The notes under the pieces are model-generated. The model was not told where the DNA came from. It saw only the letters and a list, made by a program, of their open reading frames with translations, and did not search any database. From assembly GCF_003002095.1 (NCBI RefSeq), contig NZ_PVZC01000006.1, forward strand, positions 186,001 through 250,000: DNA of 64,000 nt. The letters are read 5' to 3'. The stretch is from Allonocardiopsis opalescens. GTDB taxonomy: Bacteria; Actinomycetota; Actinomycetes; Streptosporangiales; Streptosporangiaceae. Each line of letters begins with the position of its first letter. The first letter of the stretch is position 1. Positions 38,164-46,541 of the stretch are shown here, piece after piece. Position numbers and translations under genes: made by a program.

Positions 38164-39318
38164 GTGTCCCGAGCCCAGCCGCAGCCCGTCGCGACGCACC
38201 GGATCACCGGACTCGAAGCGTTCCGGCTCCGGCTGCCGCTCACCCGCCGGGCCGAGCGCGAGGGGCGGAGCCGGCCCTTCCTGGAGCACATCCTGGTGCG
38301 GGTCGAAGACGCCCTGGGCAGCGTCGGCTGGGGCGAGATCACCCCCGTCACCGACATCTCGCAGGGCGCCGACACGCTCGACACCTGCTGGCGGCAGCTG
38401 CGCGAGGTGCTGGCGCCCGCGCTGCTGGACCACGACTGGACGCGTCCCGAGGAGGCCGGCGCGGCCTGGGCGCGGGTCAAGGGCGGCCAGGTCGCGCGGG
38501 CCGGGCTGGACATGGCCTGCTGGGACCTCTGGAGCCGGGCCAGGGGCCGGCCGCTGTCGCACGCGCTCGGCGGCACCCGCACCGCCGTGGCCACCGGCGT
38601 CACCCTGGCCGCGCAGTCCTCGGTGGAGCAGCTGGTGGAGCTGGTGAACCGGCAGGTGTCGCGCGGCTACCGCAGCGTCACCCTCACGATCGGCCCGGGC
38701 CGCGACATCGAGCCGGTGCGCGCGGTGCGCTCCACCTACCCGCACCTGGCCGTGCAGGCCGACGCTCGCGGCGGCTACCCGGAGACGCCCGAGTCGCTTG
38801 CCGCGCTGCGCGCCCTGGACGACTACGGCCTCGAACAGCTGCGCCAGCCCTTCGCGCCCGGCGCGCTGGTCGCGCACGCCCGCCTCCAGCGGCGGCTGCG
38901 CACCCCCGTCGGCCTGGACCTGTCGGTCACCGGCACCGACCAGCTCGACACCGCCATCGAACTGGAGGCGGCCCGCGCCGTCACCCTGCGGGTGCCGCTG
39001 CTGGGCGGGCTGACCGCCGCCCGCCGCGCCCACGACCGCGCGGTGGACGCCGGCTGGCTGGTGTGGTGCGGCGGCGGCCGCGAGTTCGGCGTGGGGCGGG
39101 CCGCCAATGTCGCCCTGGCCGGGCTGCCCGGCGTCAGCCTGCTCAACGAGCCGGCCGGCGCCGACCGCAACGGCACCGGGGAGCACGGCGACATCGTCGA
39201 ACCCCCGGTCCGCGCCGACGACGGCGTGGTCGCGGTGCCGCTGGCCCAGCCGGGCCTCGGCCACGAGGTGGACGAGGCCCGCGTCCGCGCCCTCGCCGGC
39301 GCCGTCTGGCGGGCGTAG
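38164..39318 (+). CDS. Enolase-superfamily (MenC/NAAAR-like) protein lacking catalytic lysines
   Basis: 384 residues with the two-domain enolase-superfamily layout: an N-terminal capping region (LEAFRLRLPLTRRAERE, LVRVEDALGSVGWGEI) and a barrel. Relative to o-succinylbenzoate synthase, KLK on barrel strand 2 reads VTLTIGPG and the strand-6 lysine region reads VTLRVPLLGGL. Thus both acid/base lysines appear absent, although QADARGGY and GLDLSVTG keep metal-type Asp residues. GTG 38164 has AGGAG upstream and the frame is clean. It should not be annotated as active MenC. A second degenerate enzyme-fold gene lies nearby at 34642. Confidence 0.72.
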   Translation: MSRAQPQPVATHRITGLEAFRLRLPLTRRAEREGRSRPFLEHILVRVEDALGSVGWGEITPVTDISQGADTLDTCWRQLREVLAPALLDHDWTRPEEAGAAWARVKGGQVARAGLDMACWDLWSRARGRPLSHALGGTRTAVATGVTLAAQSSVEQLVELVNRQVSRGYRSVTLTIGPGRDIEPVRAVRSTYPHLAVQADARGGYPETPESLAALRALDDYGLEQLRQPFAPGALVAHARLQRRLRTPVGLDLSVTGTDQLDTAIELEAARAVTLRVPLLGGLTAARRAHDRAVDAGWLVWCGGGREFGVGRAANVALAGLPGVSLLNEPAGADRNGTGEHGDIVEPPVRADDGVVAVPLAQPGLGHEVDEARVRALAGAVWRA

Positions 39319-39338
39319 CCGGGACCGGCCGCCGCGCC

Positions 39339-39629
39339 TCAGTCGATGCGGACGCTCGTGCCGAACTCGAAGACGCCGCTCTCGCCGGGCTCCACCACGC
39401 CCACCTGTTCACCGGTGCAGTCCGGGCCGGAGTAGACGACGGCCCGGGTATCGGCGTCGTTCTGGACGCTCATCGGCCACAAACTCGCCGTGTAGCAGCC
39501 ACTGGGATTCTCGAAGCGCTGGAAGCCCACGGTGAGGGTCCCCTGGGCGGCCTGGGCGGGTGCGGCCGACGCCACCGGCAGGGCGGTGGCCAGGGCGAGG
39601 CAGCCGAGGGCGGTCGCGGTACGGCGCAT
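39339..39629 (-). CDS. Small secreted protein
   Basis: 96 residues with a Sec signal peptide (MRRTATALGCLALATALPVA, cleavage after AQA). The mature part is about 68 residues with two cysteines (SGCYTASLW and GPDCTGEQ), probably disulfide-linked, and ends in an acidic beta-rich region. ATG 39629 has GGAG eight bases upstream. It resembles small secreted actinomycete proteins of unknown function, such as inhibitor-like or peptidoglycan-associated folds, but no family is assigned. Confidence 0.75.
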   Translation of the reverse strand: MRRTATALGCLALATALPVASAAPAQAAQGTLTVGFQRFENPSGCYTASLWPMSVQNDADTRAVVYSGPDCTGEQVGVVEPGESGVFEFGTSVRID

Positions 39630-40008
39630 GGGTGTGCTCCTTCACGGGGTCGGGTGGCGACGATTCGCCGACACTCACTGTTCCCGCTCAACTACTTTCC
39701 GTAAACAATGCTGGTGGAGTCGGTCGCGGACCAGGCGCCCCGTCGCGCCGCTCCAGCGGCCCGCGTGCGGCCGGGGCCGGGCGTCCCGCGGGTGCGGCGG
39801 CCCCGGCCGAGGTCCCGCCCCGGCCCCGCCATGCGCCGCGTCGCCGGATGACCACGAACGGTGACCCCGTGACCAGGGCGTACGTCGGCGGGGTTGGAAT
39901 GGTGCCACGGTGTGGCCATGTCTTCGTCGCCGTCGGGACACATTGCGGACGGCGGCGGCGTGTTTGACTTCCGATGGTTTCCGTCCACACGATCTCCGGA
40001 GGTCAAGG
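39630..40008. other. Divergent intergenic region with probable promoter
   Basis: 379 bp without a gene. On the plus strand TTGACT (39964-39969) and CACGAT (39988-39993), 18 bp apart, could drive the large secreted protein; CGGAGG at 39997-40002 is its ribosome site. On the minus side an AT-richer patch near 39685-39712 (TTGTTTACGGAAAG on the minus strand) probably contains the small secreted protein's promoter. Confidence 0.4.
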
Positions 40009-43000
40009 GTGCCCGCCCTCGATTCGTCCCCAAGCCCGACACCACCGCCGCGCAGAGCCGGCGGCGCCCGCCGCGGCCGCGCCGCCTGGCGCGCGCTGGC
40101 CGCGCCGCTGAGCCTGGCCGTCGTACTCGGCCTGGCCGGCACCGGCTACGCGGACCCGGCGCCGTCCGCCGGCGCCGACCCGGTCGCCGCCTCGGCCCCG
40201 GCCGCGGCGGCCGCGTCGTCGGGCGGCCCGGCCGCCGTCCCTCTAACGGCCGGCGCCTCGGCGGCCGAGCGGATCGACACCCGCAGCTGGGAGCGCCCGG
40301 TGGCGCCCGGGGTGGAGCTGGCGCAGGCCGACAGCTACGACCCGCGCGGCTGGCAGCGCATCACCTCGCTCAGCCTCGACCTGGACGGCGGCGCGCGGGT
40401 GGAGTACCTCTCCCCCGGCAGCGTGGCCGAGACCGAGGTCATCTCGGCGCAGGCCGACCGGGTCGGCGCCGTCGCGGCGATCAACGGCGACTTCTTCGAC
40501 ATCAACAACTCCGGCGCCCCGCTGGGCGCCGCGGTGGCCGACGGCGAGATCATCAAGTCGCCCACCCCCGACTGGCCGCGCGCGGTCACGGTGGACGCCG
40601 AGGGCGTCGGCCGGGTGCAGGACATCCTGTTCGACGGCACCGTCACCCTCCCCGGCGGCGAGCTGGCGCTGGACCAGCTGAACAGCCCGCAGCTGCGCAG
40701 CGGCGGCGTCGCCGCCTTCACCTCGCTGTGGGGCGAGTACCCGCGCTCGCGCGCGGTGCAGGGCGCCGCCCAGGTCACCGAGGTGGTCGTGGTCGACGGC
40801 GTGGTCACCGAGGTGCGCGACGCGGCGGGCGAGGGCCCGATCGGCGCCGACACCACCGTGCTGGTCGGCCGGGAGGCCGGGGCGGCGCGGCTGGCCGAGC
40901 TGGCGCCCGGCGACCCCGTCGCGGTCGACTACGAGCTGGCCGGGCTGGAGGGCGCCGCGCTGGACACCGCGATCGGCGGCCGCCAGCTGCTGGTCGAGGA
41001 CGGCCGGGTGCGCGAGGTCAACGACGTGACGCCTGAGCCGCGCACCGCCGTCGGCTTCTCCGAGGACGGCACGGACATGTACCTGGTCACCGCCGACGGG
41101 CGGCAGGCCAACAGCCGCGGCGCCACCCTGCGCGAGATGGGCGAGCGCCTGCGCGAACTGGGCGCGCACGTCGGCCTGGAACTGGACGGCGGCGGCTCCT
41201 CCACCCTGGCGGCGCGGCTGCCCGGCGGTGACAGCGTGCAGGTGGAGAACGACCCCGGCTCCGAGACGGAGCGGCCGGTCCCCAACGGCCTCGCGGTCTT
41301 CGCCGCCGAGGGCAGCGGCCGCCTGGACGGGGTCTGGGTGGACACCGCGATCGACGCGACCGCCGCCCCCGGCGCCGGCCCGGTGGCCGGCGGCCGCCCC
41401 GACCGGGTCTTCACCGGCCTGACCCGCTCCCTGGTGGCCACCGGCCACGACGAGGCGTACGGGCCGGTCGAGGGCGACCCGGCGATCCGCTGGAACGCAC
41501 GCGGCTCCGGCTCGGTCCGCGACGGCGTGTTCCAGGGGCGCCGCCCGGGCGAGGCGACCGTCACGGCCCGCGCCGGGTCGGCGCAGGGCTCCATCGAGCT
41601 CGAGGTGCTGGGCGAGCCGGTCCGGGCCGCCGCCACCGAGTCGCACGTCGCCCTGTCGGGCGCCGGAGCCACCGGGTCCTTCGGCGTCGTGGGCTTCGAC
41701 GAGCACGGCTACACCGCGCCGATCGAGCCCGCCGACGTGCGCCTGGACTTCGATCCCGCACTGGTGGACGTCCAGCCGGGTGCCGACGGCTCGTTCACGG
41801 TGAGCGCCGTCGCCGAGTCCGGCAGCGGCACGGTCACCGCCGAGGTCGCCGGGCTGAGCACCAGCCTCGCCGTCACGGTCGGCGTCGAGGAGCGCGTGCT
41901 GGCCGACTTCTCCGACGCCGCCGCGTGGACCGCGGGCTCGGCGCGCGGCACCGCCCAGGTCGCCCCGGCGCCGGGCCGCGAGGGCGGCGAGGGCCTGCGG
42001 CTGTCCTACGACTTCACCCAGTCCACCGCGACCCGCACCGCCTACGCCATCCCGCCCGCGCCGCTCGCCGTCGACGGCCAGGCGCGCGCGCTGAGCATCT
42101 GGGTGGACGGCCGCGGCCGGGGCGAGTGGACCGCGTTCACCGTCATCGACGCCACCGGCCGCTCGCACTCCCTGTACGGGCCCTACATCACCTGGCAGGG
42201 CTGGCAGGAGCTGACCATCCCGGTGCCCGACGCGCTGCCGCAGCCGATCCGCGTCAGCCGCTTCTACACGATCGAGCTGGGCGCCGACCGCCAGTACAGG
42301 GCCGAGGTCGCGCTGGACGACATCAGCGTGCAGGTCGCGCCGACCGCCCAGATTCCGCCGTCCACCCCGGTGGCCGACGACGTGATCATCACCGACGGCA
42401 CGGTGGAGGGCGCCGAGTGGCGCTTCGCGGTGATGTCCGACGCCCAGTTCGTGGCGCGCAACCCCGACTCGGAGTTCGTGCAGCGGGCCAGGCGCACCCT
42501 CCAGGAGGTGCGGGCCGCCGATCCCGACTTCCTGATCATCAACGGCGACTTCGTGGACGAGGCGTCCGACGCCGACTTCCAGCTGGCCGCCCGGATCCTG
42601 GCCGAGGAGCTGGAGGGCGAACTCCCCTACCACTACGTGCCGGGCAACCACGAGGTCATGGGCGGCGACATCGCCAACTTCCGCCGCCACTTCGGTGAGA
42701 CGACCAGCACCTTCGACCACGAGGGCACCCGCTTCATCACGCTCGACACCTCGCGCGGCACTCTGCTGGGCGGCGGCTTCGAGCAGATCCGGCTGCTGCG
42801 CGAGCAGCTGGACGCGGCCGCGCAGGACCCGTCGGTCGGCTCCGTCGTGCTGACCCAGCACCACCCGCCGCGCGACCCGAGCCCGGCCGCGGGCTCGCAG
42901 CTCGCCGACCGCCGGGAGGCGGCGATGATCGAGGCGTGGCTGGCGGAGTTCCAGGAGGAGACCGGCAAGGGCGCCCTGTTCGTCGGCGCCCACGTCGGCC

Positions 43001-43497
43001 GCTTCCACGCCGCCGGCGTCGACGGCGTCCCGTACGTCATCAACGGCAACTCGGGCAAGGCGCCGTCGGCCGACGCCGACAACGGCGGCTTCAGCGGCTG
43101 GTCCCTGGTCGGCGTCGACCCGGTCACCGCCGCCGAGGCCGAGGCGGCCCGCGCCGACGCCTACGACGGCGGCCCCGACTGGGTCGGCGTCGAGTTCCGC
43201 CCGCACGTGGAGGACCTCGTCCTCGACACCCCGGACACCCTGGCCGCCGGCGAGTCCGCCACCGCGGGCGCCTCGGTCGTCCAGGAGGGCCGCCACGTGC
43301 CCGTCCGGTACCCGGTCTCGGCCGACTGGACCGGCACGGGCCTGCACATCGGCACCCCCGGCGGGCACCGCCCGAGCCACATCGCGAGCTTCGACCCGGC
43401 CACCGGCACCCTCACGGCGCTGCGCCCGGGCACCGTCGAGATCGCGGTCACCGTCAACGGCGCCACCCGCACGGCGACGGTGGAGGTGGCGCAGTAG
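40009..43497 (+). CDS. Secreted phosphodiester glycosidase / metallophosphoesterase fusion
   Basis: 1162 residues. A long basic n-region leads to a signal sequence (ALAAPLSLAVVLGLAGTGYA). A phosphodiester glycosidase (NAGPA-like) domain spans about 90-440 (AAINGDFFDINNSGAPLG, GLELDGGGSSTLAARLPGG). Ig-like segments and a beta-sandwich carbohydrate-binding-like region (about 470-790) follow. The metallophosphoesterase domain near 800-1040 has RFAVMSDAQF, INGDFVDE, VPGNHEV and QHHPP. A last Ig-like (BIG2) domain ends the protein. Secreted; likely cleaves sugar-phosphate linkages in wall polymers or phosphorylated glycans. GTG 40009 with CGGAGG. Confidence 0.85.
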   Translation: MPALDSSPSPTPPPRRAGGARRGRAAWRALAAPLSLAVVLGLAGTGYADPAPSAGADPVAASAPAAAAASSGGPAAVPLTAGASAAERIDTRSWERPVAPGVELAQADSYDPRGWQRITSLSLDLDGGARVEYLSPGSVAETEVISAQADRVGAVAAINGDFFDINNSGAPLGAAVADGEIIKSPTPDWPRAVTVDAEGVGRVQDILFDGTVTLPGGELALDQLNSPQLRSGGVAAFTSLWGEYPRSRAVQGAAQVTEVVVVDGVVTEVRDAAGEGPIGADTTVLVGREAGAARLAELAPGDPVAVDYELAGLEGAALDTAIGGRQLLVEDGRVREVNDVTPEPRTAVGFSEDGTDMYLVTADGRQANSRGATLREMGERLRELGAHVGLELDGGGSSTLAARLPGGDSVQVENDPGSETERPVPNGLAVFAAEGSGRLDGVWVDTAIDATAAPGAGPVAGGRPDRVFTGLTRSLVATGHDEAYGPVEGDPAIRWNARGSGSVRDGVFQGRRPGEATVTARAGSAQGSIELEVLGEPVRAAATESHVALSGAGATGSFGVVGFDEHGYTAPIEPADVRLDFDPALVDVQPGADGSFTVSAVAESGSGTVTAEVAGLSTSLAVTVGVEERVLADFSDAAAWTAGSARGTAQVAPAPGREGGEGLRLSYDFTQSTATRTAYAIPPAPLAVDGQARALSIWVDGRGRGEWTAFTVIDATGRSHSLYGPYITWQGWQELTIPVPDALPQPIRVSRFYTIELGADRQYRAEVALDDISVQVAPTAQIPPSTPVADDVIITDGTVEGAEWRFAVMSDAQFVARNPDSEFVQRARRTLQEVRAADPDFLIINGDFVDEASDADFQLAARILAEELEGELPYHYVPGNHEVMGGDIANFRRHFGETTSTFDHEGTRFITLDTSRGTLLGGGFEQIRLLREQLDAAAQDPSVGSVVLTQHHPPRDPSPAAGSQLADRREAAMIEAWLAEFQEETGKGALFVGAHVGRFHAAGVDGVPYVINGNSGKAPSADADNGGFSGWSLVGVDPVTAAEAEAARADAYDGGPDWVGVEFRPHVEDLVLDTPDTLAAGESATAGASVVQEGRHVPVRYPVSADWTGTGLHIGTPGGHRPSHIASFDPATGTLTALRPGTVEIAVTVNGATRTATVEVAQ

Positions 43498-43508
43498 CGG
43501 GAACGGTG

Positions 43509-43537
43509 CGCGCCCCCGGCCGGTGGCCGGGGGCGCG
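43509..43537 (+). terminator. Terminator after the large secreted protein
   Basis: Perfect 13-base stem CGCGCCCCCGGCC / GGCCGGGGGCGCG with a GGT loop, 11 bp after the stop codon. Confidence 0.8.
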
Positions 43538-43586
43538 TCCGTCCGCTCCATCCGCTGCGGTTTTTCCGGTCGCAGCGGCCATCGGG

Positions 43587-43592
43587 CAGAGT
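43587..43592 (+). promoter_or_regulatory. Leaderless -10 box for the phosphotransferase gene
   Basis: CAGAGT, six bases, then GTG 43599. No ribosome site. Confidence 0.45.
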
Positions 43593-43598
43593 GGGACC

Positions 43599-44336
43599 GT
43601 GTCAGAGCCGAGCTTGCCCGGGGGTTTCGTCAGCACCGTCGTCCGCGTCGGCGACACGGTGCGCCGTCCCGCGACCGCGCGGACGGCGTTCGTGCGCGAA
43701 CTGCTGGATCTGCTGGAAGCGGGCGGCTGGCACGGCGCCCCGCGGTTCCTCGGTATGGACGATCAGGGCCGCGAGGTCCTCGACTACCTCGACGGCCATG
43801 TGGCCTGGGAGGCGCAGCAGCCCGCCGCCGTCTCGTCGGACGAGAGCCTGGCGGCGGTCGCCCGCCTGGTGCGCGAGTTCCACGGGCTGACCGCCGGAAC
43901 CCCGCTCGCCGGAGACCAAGAGGTCGTCTGCCACAACGACCTGTCGCCGAAGAACACCGTCTACCGCCCGCTCGGCGGCGAACTGCGCCCCGTCGCCTTC
44001 ATCGACTGGGACACCGCCGCGCCGGGCGCACGCGTCCACGACATCGCCCACGTCTGCTGGCAGTACCTCGGCCTGGGCCCCTCGCTCCCCGACACCGCCG
44101 CCGCGGCCCGGCGCATCCGCCTGATCGCCGACGCCTACGGCCTCACCGACCGCCGAGCCCTCGTCCCCACGATCCTGTGGTGGCAGGACCGCTGCCACCG
44201 CGGCATCGACGCCGGCGCCGACGCGGGCGACCCCGCGATGGCCCGCCTCCGCGCCGCCGGCGTGGTCACGGAGGTGCGAAGCGCCTACCAGTGGGTCACC
44301 GACCACCGCGACACGCTGGAACACGCCTTGCGCTGA
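43599..44336 (+). CDS. APH-family phosphotransferase
   Basis: 245 residues, compact. HNDLSPKNTVY (near residue 110) is the Brenner catalytic loop with Asp and the Mg-binding Asn, and VAFIDWDTAAPG is the DFG equivalent; HDIAHVCWQYL follows. The N-lobe is short (VVRVGDTVRRPAT, FLGMDDQGREVLDYLDGHVAW). It belongs to the aminoglycoside/choline kinase superfamily common in actinomycetes; the substrate is unknown and resistance is not implied. Unlike the kinases at 2904 and 4649 it keeps the canonical Asn. Monocistronic after a strong terminator. Confidence 0.82.
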   Translation: MSEPSLPGGFVSTVVRVGDTVRRPATARTAFVRELLDLLEAGGWHGAPRFLGMDDQGREVLDYLDGHVAWEAQQPAAVSSDESLAAVARLVREFHGLTAGTPLAGDQEVVCHNDLSPKNTVYRPLGGELRPVAFIDWDTAAPGARVHDIAHVCWQYLGLGPSLPDTAAAARRIRLIADAYGLTDRRALVPTILWWQDRCHRGIDAGADAGDPAMARLRAAGVVTEVRSAYQWVTDHRDTLEHALR

Positions 44337-44452
44337 ACGCGCGGCGACACCGCGCCGGGCGGCATGGACGTTTTCGCGCATCGCCCGGTGGCCCTGGGAG
44401 GCGCGGAGTAGCGTGATCGGCGTTCTGCCGCCGTCGCGAAGGTGCCGCTCGT

Positions 44453-44630
44453 ATGGGTCGGATGGTGCGGACCGCCGAGACCGCGAGTCCCGCTGACTAC
44501 TGGGATCGGTACGGCCGAGGGCTCGCTGAGGAGAGTCCGGAGGAAGCGCTCAAGGAGGCCTTCGCATGGTGTCGGTATCCAGGTCACGGGCCGGGCGATG
44601 AACTGCTCGGCGAGCCGGCTTCGGCGCCGG
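44453..44630 (+). pseudogene. 5' remnant of a SAM methyltransferase gene
   Basis: The frame reads MVRTAETASPADYWDRYGRG, then PEEALKEAFAWCRYPGHGPGDELLGEPASA, the N terminus of a class I methyltransferase family whose next residues should be the SAM motif ELGxGxG. Here the similarity stops at about 44628, and following sequence is antisense to the formyltransferase, whose stop codon begins at 44631. TAGCGT at 44411-44416 may be the old -10. A clean truncation: this is the left edge of an insertion or deletion. Confidence 0.7.
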
Positions 44631-45479
44631 TCACAGTTGTTCGGACTCAACGATCCACAGCGGACGCCCGTCGCCGCAGACCACCTTCTGGCCGTGAGCG
44701 GGTGTCAGGCTCGTTCGGATCACGTGTACGCGGTCCTTGCCCACGTCGGCGACCGGATCCCGGGGCGAGCGCATGAAACGATGCGTCCTCACCTGGTTGT
44801 GGATCTCTTTCGCGCTATTGGACCAGTCGATCGTTGAGAAATCGTCGTCCATGAAGCCCGCATAGGTGGCGGCGCTGTGGTCCTGTGGCGTGCCGGGGTC
44901 GCGCACTGCCGCGAGTGCGAGGGACTCGCGCAGCAGACGGTAGACGATCGGCAATGCTACAGCGCAGTAGCCGTCCCAAGTGATGTCGTCTTCAAGGGGT
45001 ATGCCGTCCTGCTGCGCGAGGATGTTCCCGGTGTCGAAGTCGTCGTCCATCCAGTGCACGGTCACGCCGCCGGTCGGGTCGCCATTGCGGATCGCCCACA
45101 GCAGCGGTGCCGGGCCGCGGTACTTCGGCAGCACCGAGACGTGGACGTTCATCGCGCCGAAGTTCGGGAGAAGCCGCACCGCTCGGGGAAGCTTCCACGG
45201 GAACCCGAAGACGATCAGCAGGTCGACGCGGTAGTTCTCGATGGCGGCGGCGAGACCTGCCATGCTTTCGGGAAGTATCAGGTCCATTCCCGGTGGAACG
45301 GCTTCGAGGATGGCTGCGGTCGTCTCACCTGCTTCGGTGAGGTTCGGGCCACCCGGCCGAAGCGAACGACCGTAGAAATACACCACCGGAGGATGGCCGG
45401 CGTCCGTGCATGCGGCCTGGATCGTGTCGAACTCTGCCGGGCCGGAAGAGATCACGCCGACCCTCATGCTGTCCGACAT
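44631..45479 (-). CDS. Formyltransferase-family protein (methionyl-tRNA formyltransferase-like)
   Basis: 282 residues. A formyl_trans_N catalytic domain: RVGVISSGPAEFDTI at the start, DLLIVFGFPWKLPRAV, then MNVHVSVLPKYRGPAPLLWA with the catalytic Asn-x-His, and GGVTVHWMDDDFDTGNIL with the catalytic Asp. The C-terminal part is short (RTHRFMRSPRDPV), partly like Fmt. It uses formyl-tetrahydrofolate; sugar-amine or natural-product acceptors are as likely as Met-tRNA. ATG 45479 with GAGG seven bases upstream. Codon use is less GC-biased than neighbours outside 44.4-49.2 kb. Confidence 0.82.
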   Translation of the reverse strand: MSDSMRVGVISSGPAEFDTIQAACTDAGHPPVVYFYGRSLRPGGPNLTEAGETTAAILEAVPPGMDLILPESMAGLAAAIENYRVDLLIVFGFPWKLPRAVRLLPNFGAMNVHVSVLPKYRGPAPLLWAIRNGDPTGGVTVHWMDDDFDTGNILAQQDGIPLEDDITWDGYCAVALPIVYRLLRESLALAAVRDPGTPQDHSAATYAGFMDDDFSTIDWSNSAKEIHNQVRTHRFMRSPRDPVADVGKDRVHVIRTSLTPAHGQKVVCGDGRPLWIVESEQL

Positions 45480-45547
45480 GTTCGGCCCTCGTTCAGCGCG
45501 GATGTCCTGCCTGCTGTCGTCCGCATCGGCAGTAGTGCGCACATGGC

Positions 45548-46075
45548 TCAGACCAGCGTGTACTCGCTATGAGGGACGGCCAGCGCCCAGACCGACTCGA
45601 ACGCGTCGGCGCACAGCTTGGCCACTTCCGGATCGGTGGTCAGTTCGTTGCCGATCCAGCCACCGTCTCCGGTGAAGTGGTTGAACAGCACGGTCGCGCC
45701 ATCGAAGATCCAGAAGTCGTTTCCGGGTAGGGCCAGTCCGGAAGCGCGGGTGCGGGGCAGCCAGCGGACGTCCTCCCCCGCAGCGATGTTCAGCGGCGTG
45801 CCCTCGTGCTCGAACCGGATGTAGTCGGTGACCGGTTCGGAGACGATGCGGGCCCGGCGCAAGCGCACCCCGCGAGTTGAGGTCTTCCTCATCAGGTCCA
45901 GCCAGCTCGCCCAGCTCTCTGCGGCCTCCGCAGGTCCCCACCGTCCAGCCCGCCACTCCTCGAAGTCGGCCGCCTCCTCCTGGACCGCGTAGGTGTCGCG
46001 CATCTCCAGATGGCAGGCCGACTCCCGGCAGGCGCCGAACAGCCGGGCCCACCCATTCGCGTCAAGCGACTCCAT
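45548..46075 (-). CDS. DUF6879-family protein
   Basis: 175 residues. Typical DUF6879 sequence: HLEMRDTYAVQEEAADFEEWRAG, RGVRLRRARIVSEPVTDYIRFEH, then AGEDVRWLPRT and LPGNDFWIFDGATVLFNHFTGDG. The family is widespread in actinomycetes, usually beside XRE/DUF397 or STAND regulators; biochemical role unknown. ATG 46075 has AGGAGCC eight bases upstream. It overlaps the end of the small gene at 46062 by 14 bases, so the two are coupled. Confidence 0.85.
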   Translation of the reverse strand: MESLDANGWARLFGACRESACHLEMRDTYAVQEEAADFEEWRAGRWGPAEAAESWASWLDLMRKTSTRGVRLRRARIVSEPVTDYIRFEHEGTPLNIAAGEDVRWLPRTRASGLALPGNDFWIFDGATVLFNHFTGDGGWIGNELTTDPEVAKLCADAFESVWALAVPHSEYTLV

Positions 46076-46277
46076 CAGCACCGGCTCCTGGCAGGTAGTC
46101 GAACAGGGACTCGGGGACCCGCACAACCGTCTCCCCCGCGGGAATATTCATCTGCGCCAGGTCGGCCGGTTCGCTGACCACATAGCCCTGCACGATGAAG
46201 TCGCCGCTCTCCTCGTCCCGGTACAAACGGGGCGATCCGCCCTGCGCCGTTGCACCACCGATGAACACAATCCTCAT
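46062..46277 (-). CDS. Small protein paired with DUF6879
   Basis: 71 residues: MRIVFIGGATAQGGSPRLYRD, then FIVQGYVVSEPADLAQM and PAGETVVRVPESLFDYL. This is the usual short gene before DUF6879 genes in actinomycetes. It has no signal peptide or membrane segment. ATG 46277 is preferred (AGGGATGG upstream); ATG 46283 is possible. Divergent from the NB-ARC gene, with an inverted repeat between them. Confidence 0.75.
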   Translation of the reverse strand: MRIVFIGGATAQGGSPRLYRDEESGDFIVQGYVVSEPADLAQMNIPAGETVVRVPESLFDYLPGAGADGVA

Positions 46278-46357
46278 GACCATCCCTACTGAGTCCCAGT
46301 GGAACAACCCGACATTCCTTGAAAACAATGAACGAAGTACGTGCCGTCCCGCCAGTC

Positions 46358-46394
46358 GACGATCTTCGCAATCACCTGCTTATACAAGATCGTC
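46358..46394. promoter_or_regulatory. Inverted repeat between DUF6879 pair and NB-ARC gene
   Basis: GACGATCTT-N19-AAGATCGTC, perfect nine-base arms, in an AT-richer divergent intergenic region. A TATGCT at 46451-46456 may be the -10 for the plus-strand gene. A good candidate operator for both directions. Confidence 0.5.
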
Positions 46395-46541
46395 ATTGGC
46401 GATGACCATGCGACTCGCACGCCGCAGACCACGCCAGATTTCGGACAGGTTATGCTAGGCAATCCCTGAGTTCAAGACCCGTACGACAGTGGACCGGCTC
46501 AGCCGACCTTGATTATCACGCAGATGGGCAGGGTGAGGCAT

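Noticed and set aside
44631-45479. Housekeeping methionyl-tRNA formyltransferase (fmt)
   Set aside because: Short C-terminal part, accessory location and no def/priA neighbours; kept as formyltransferase family only.
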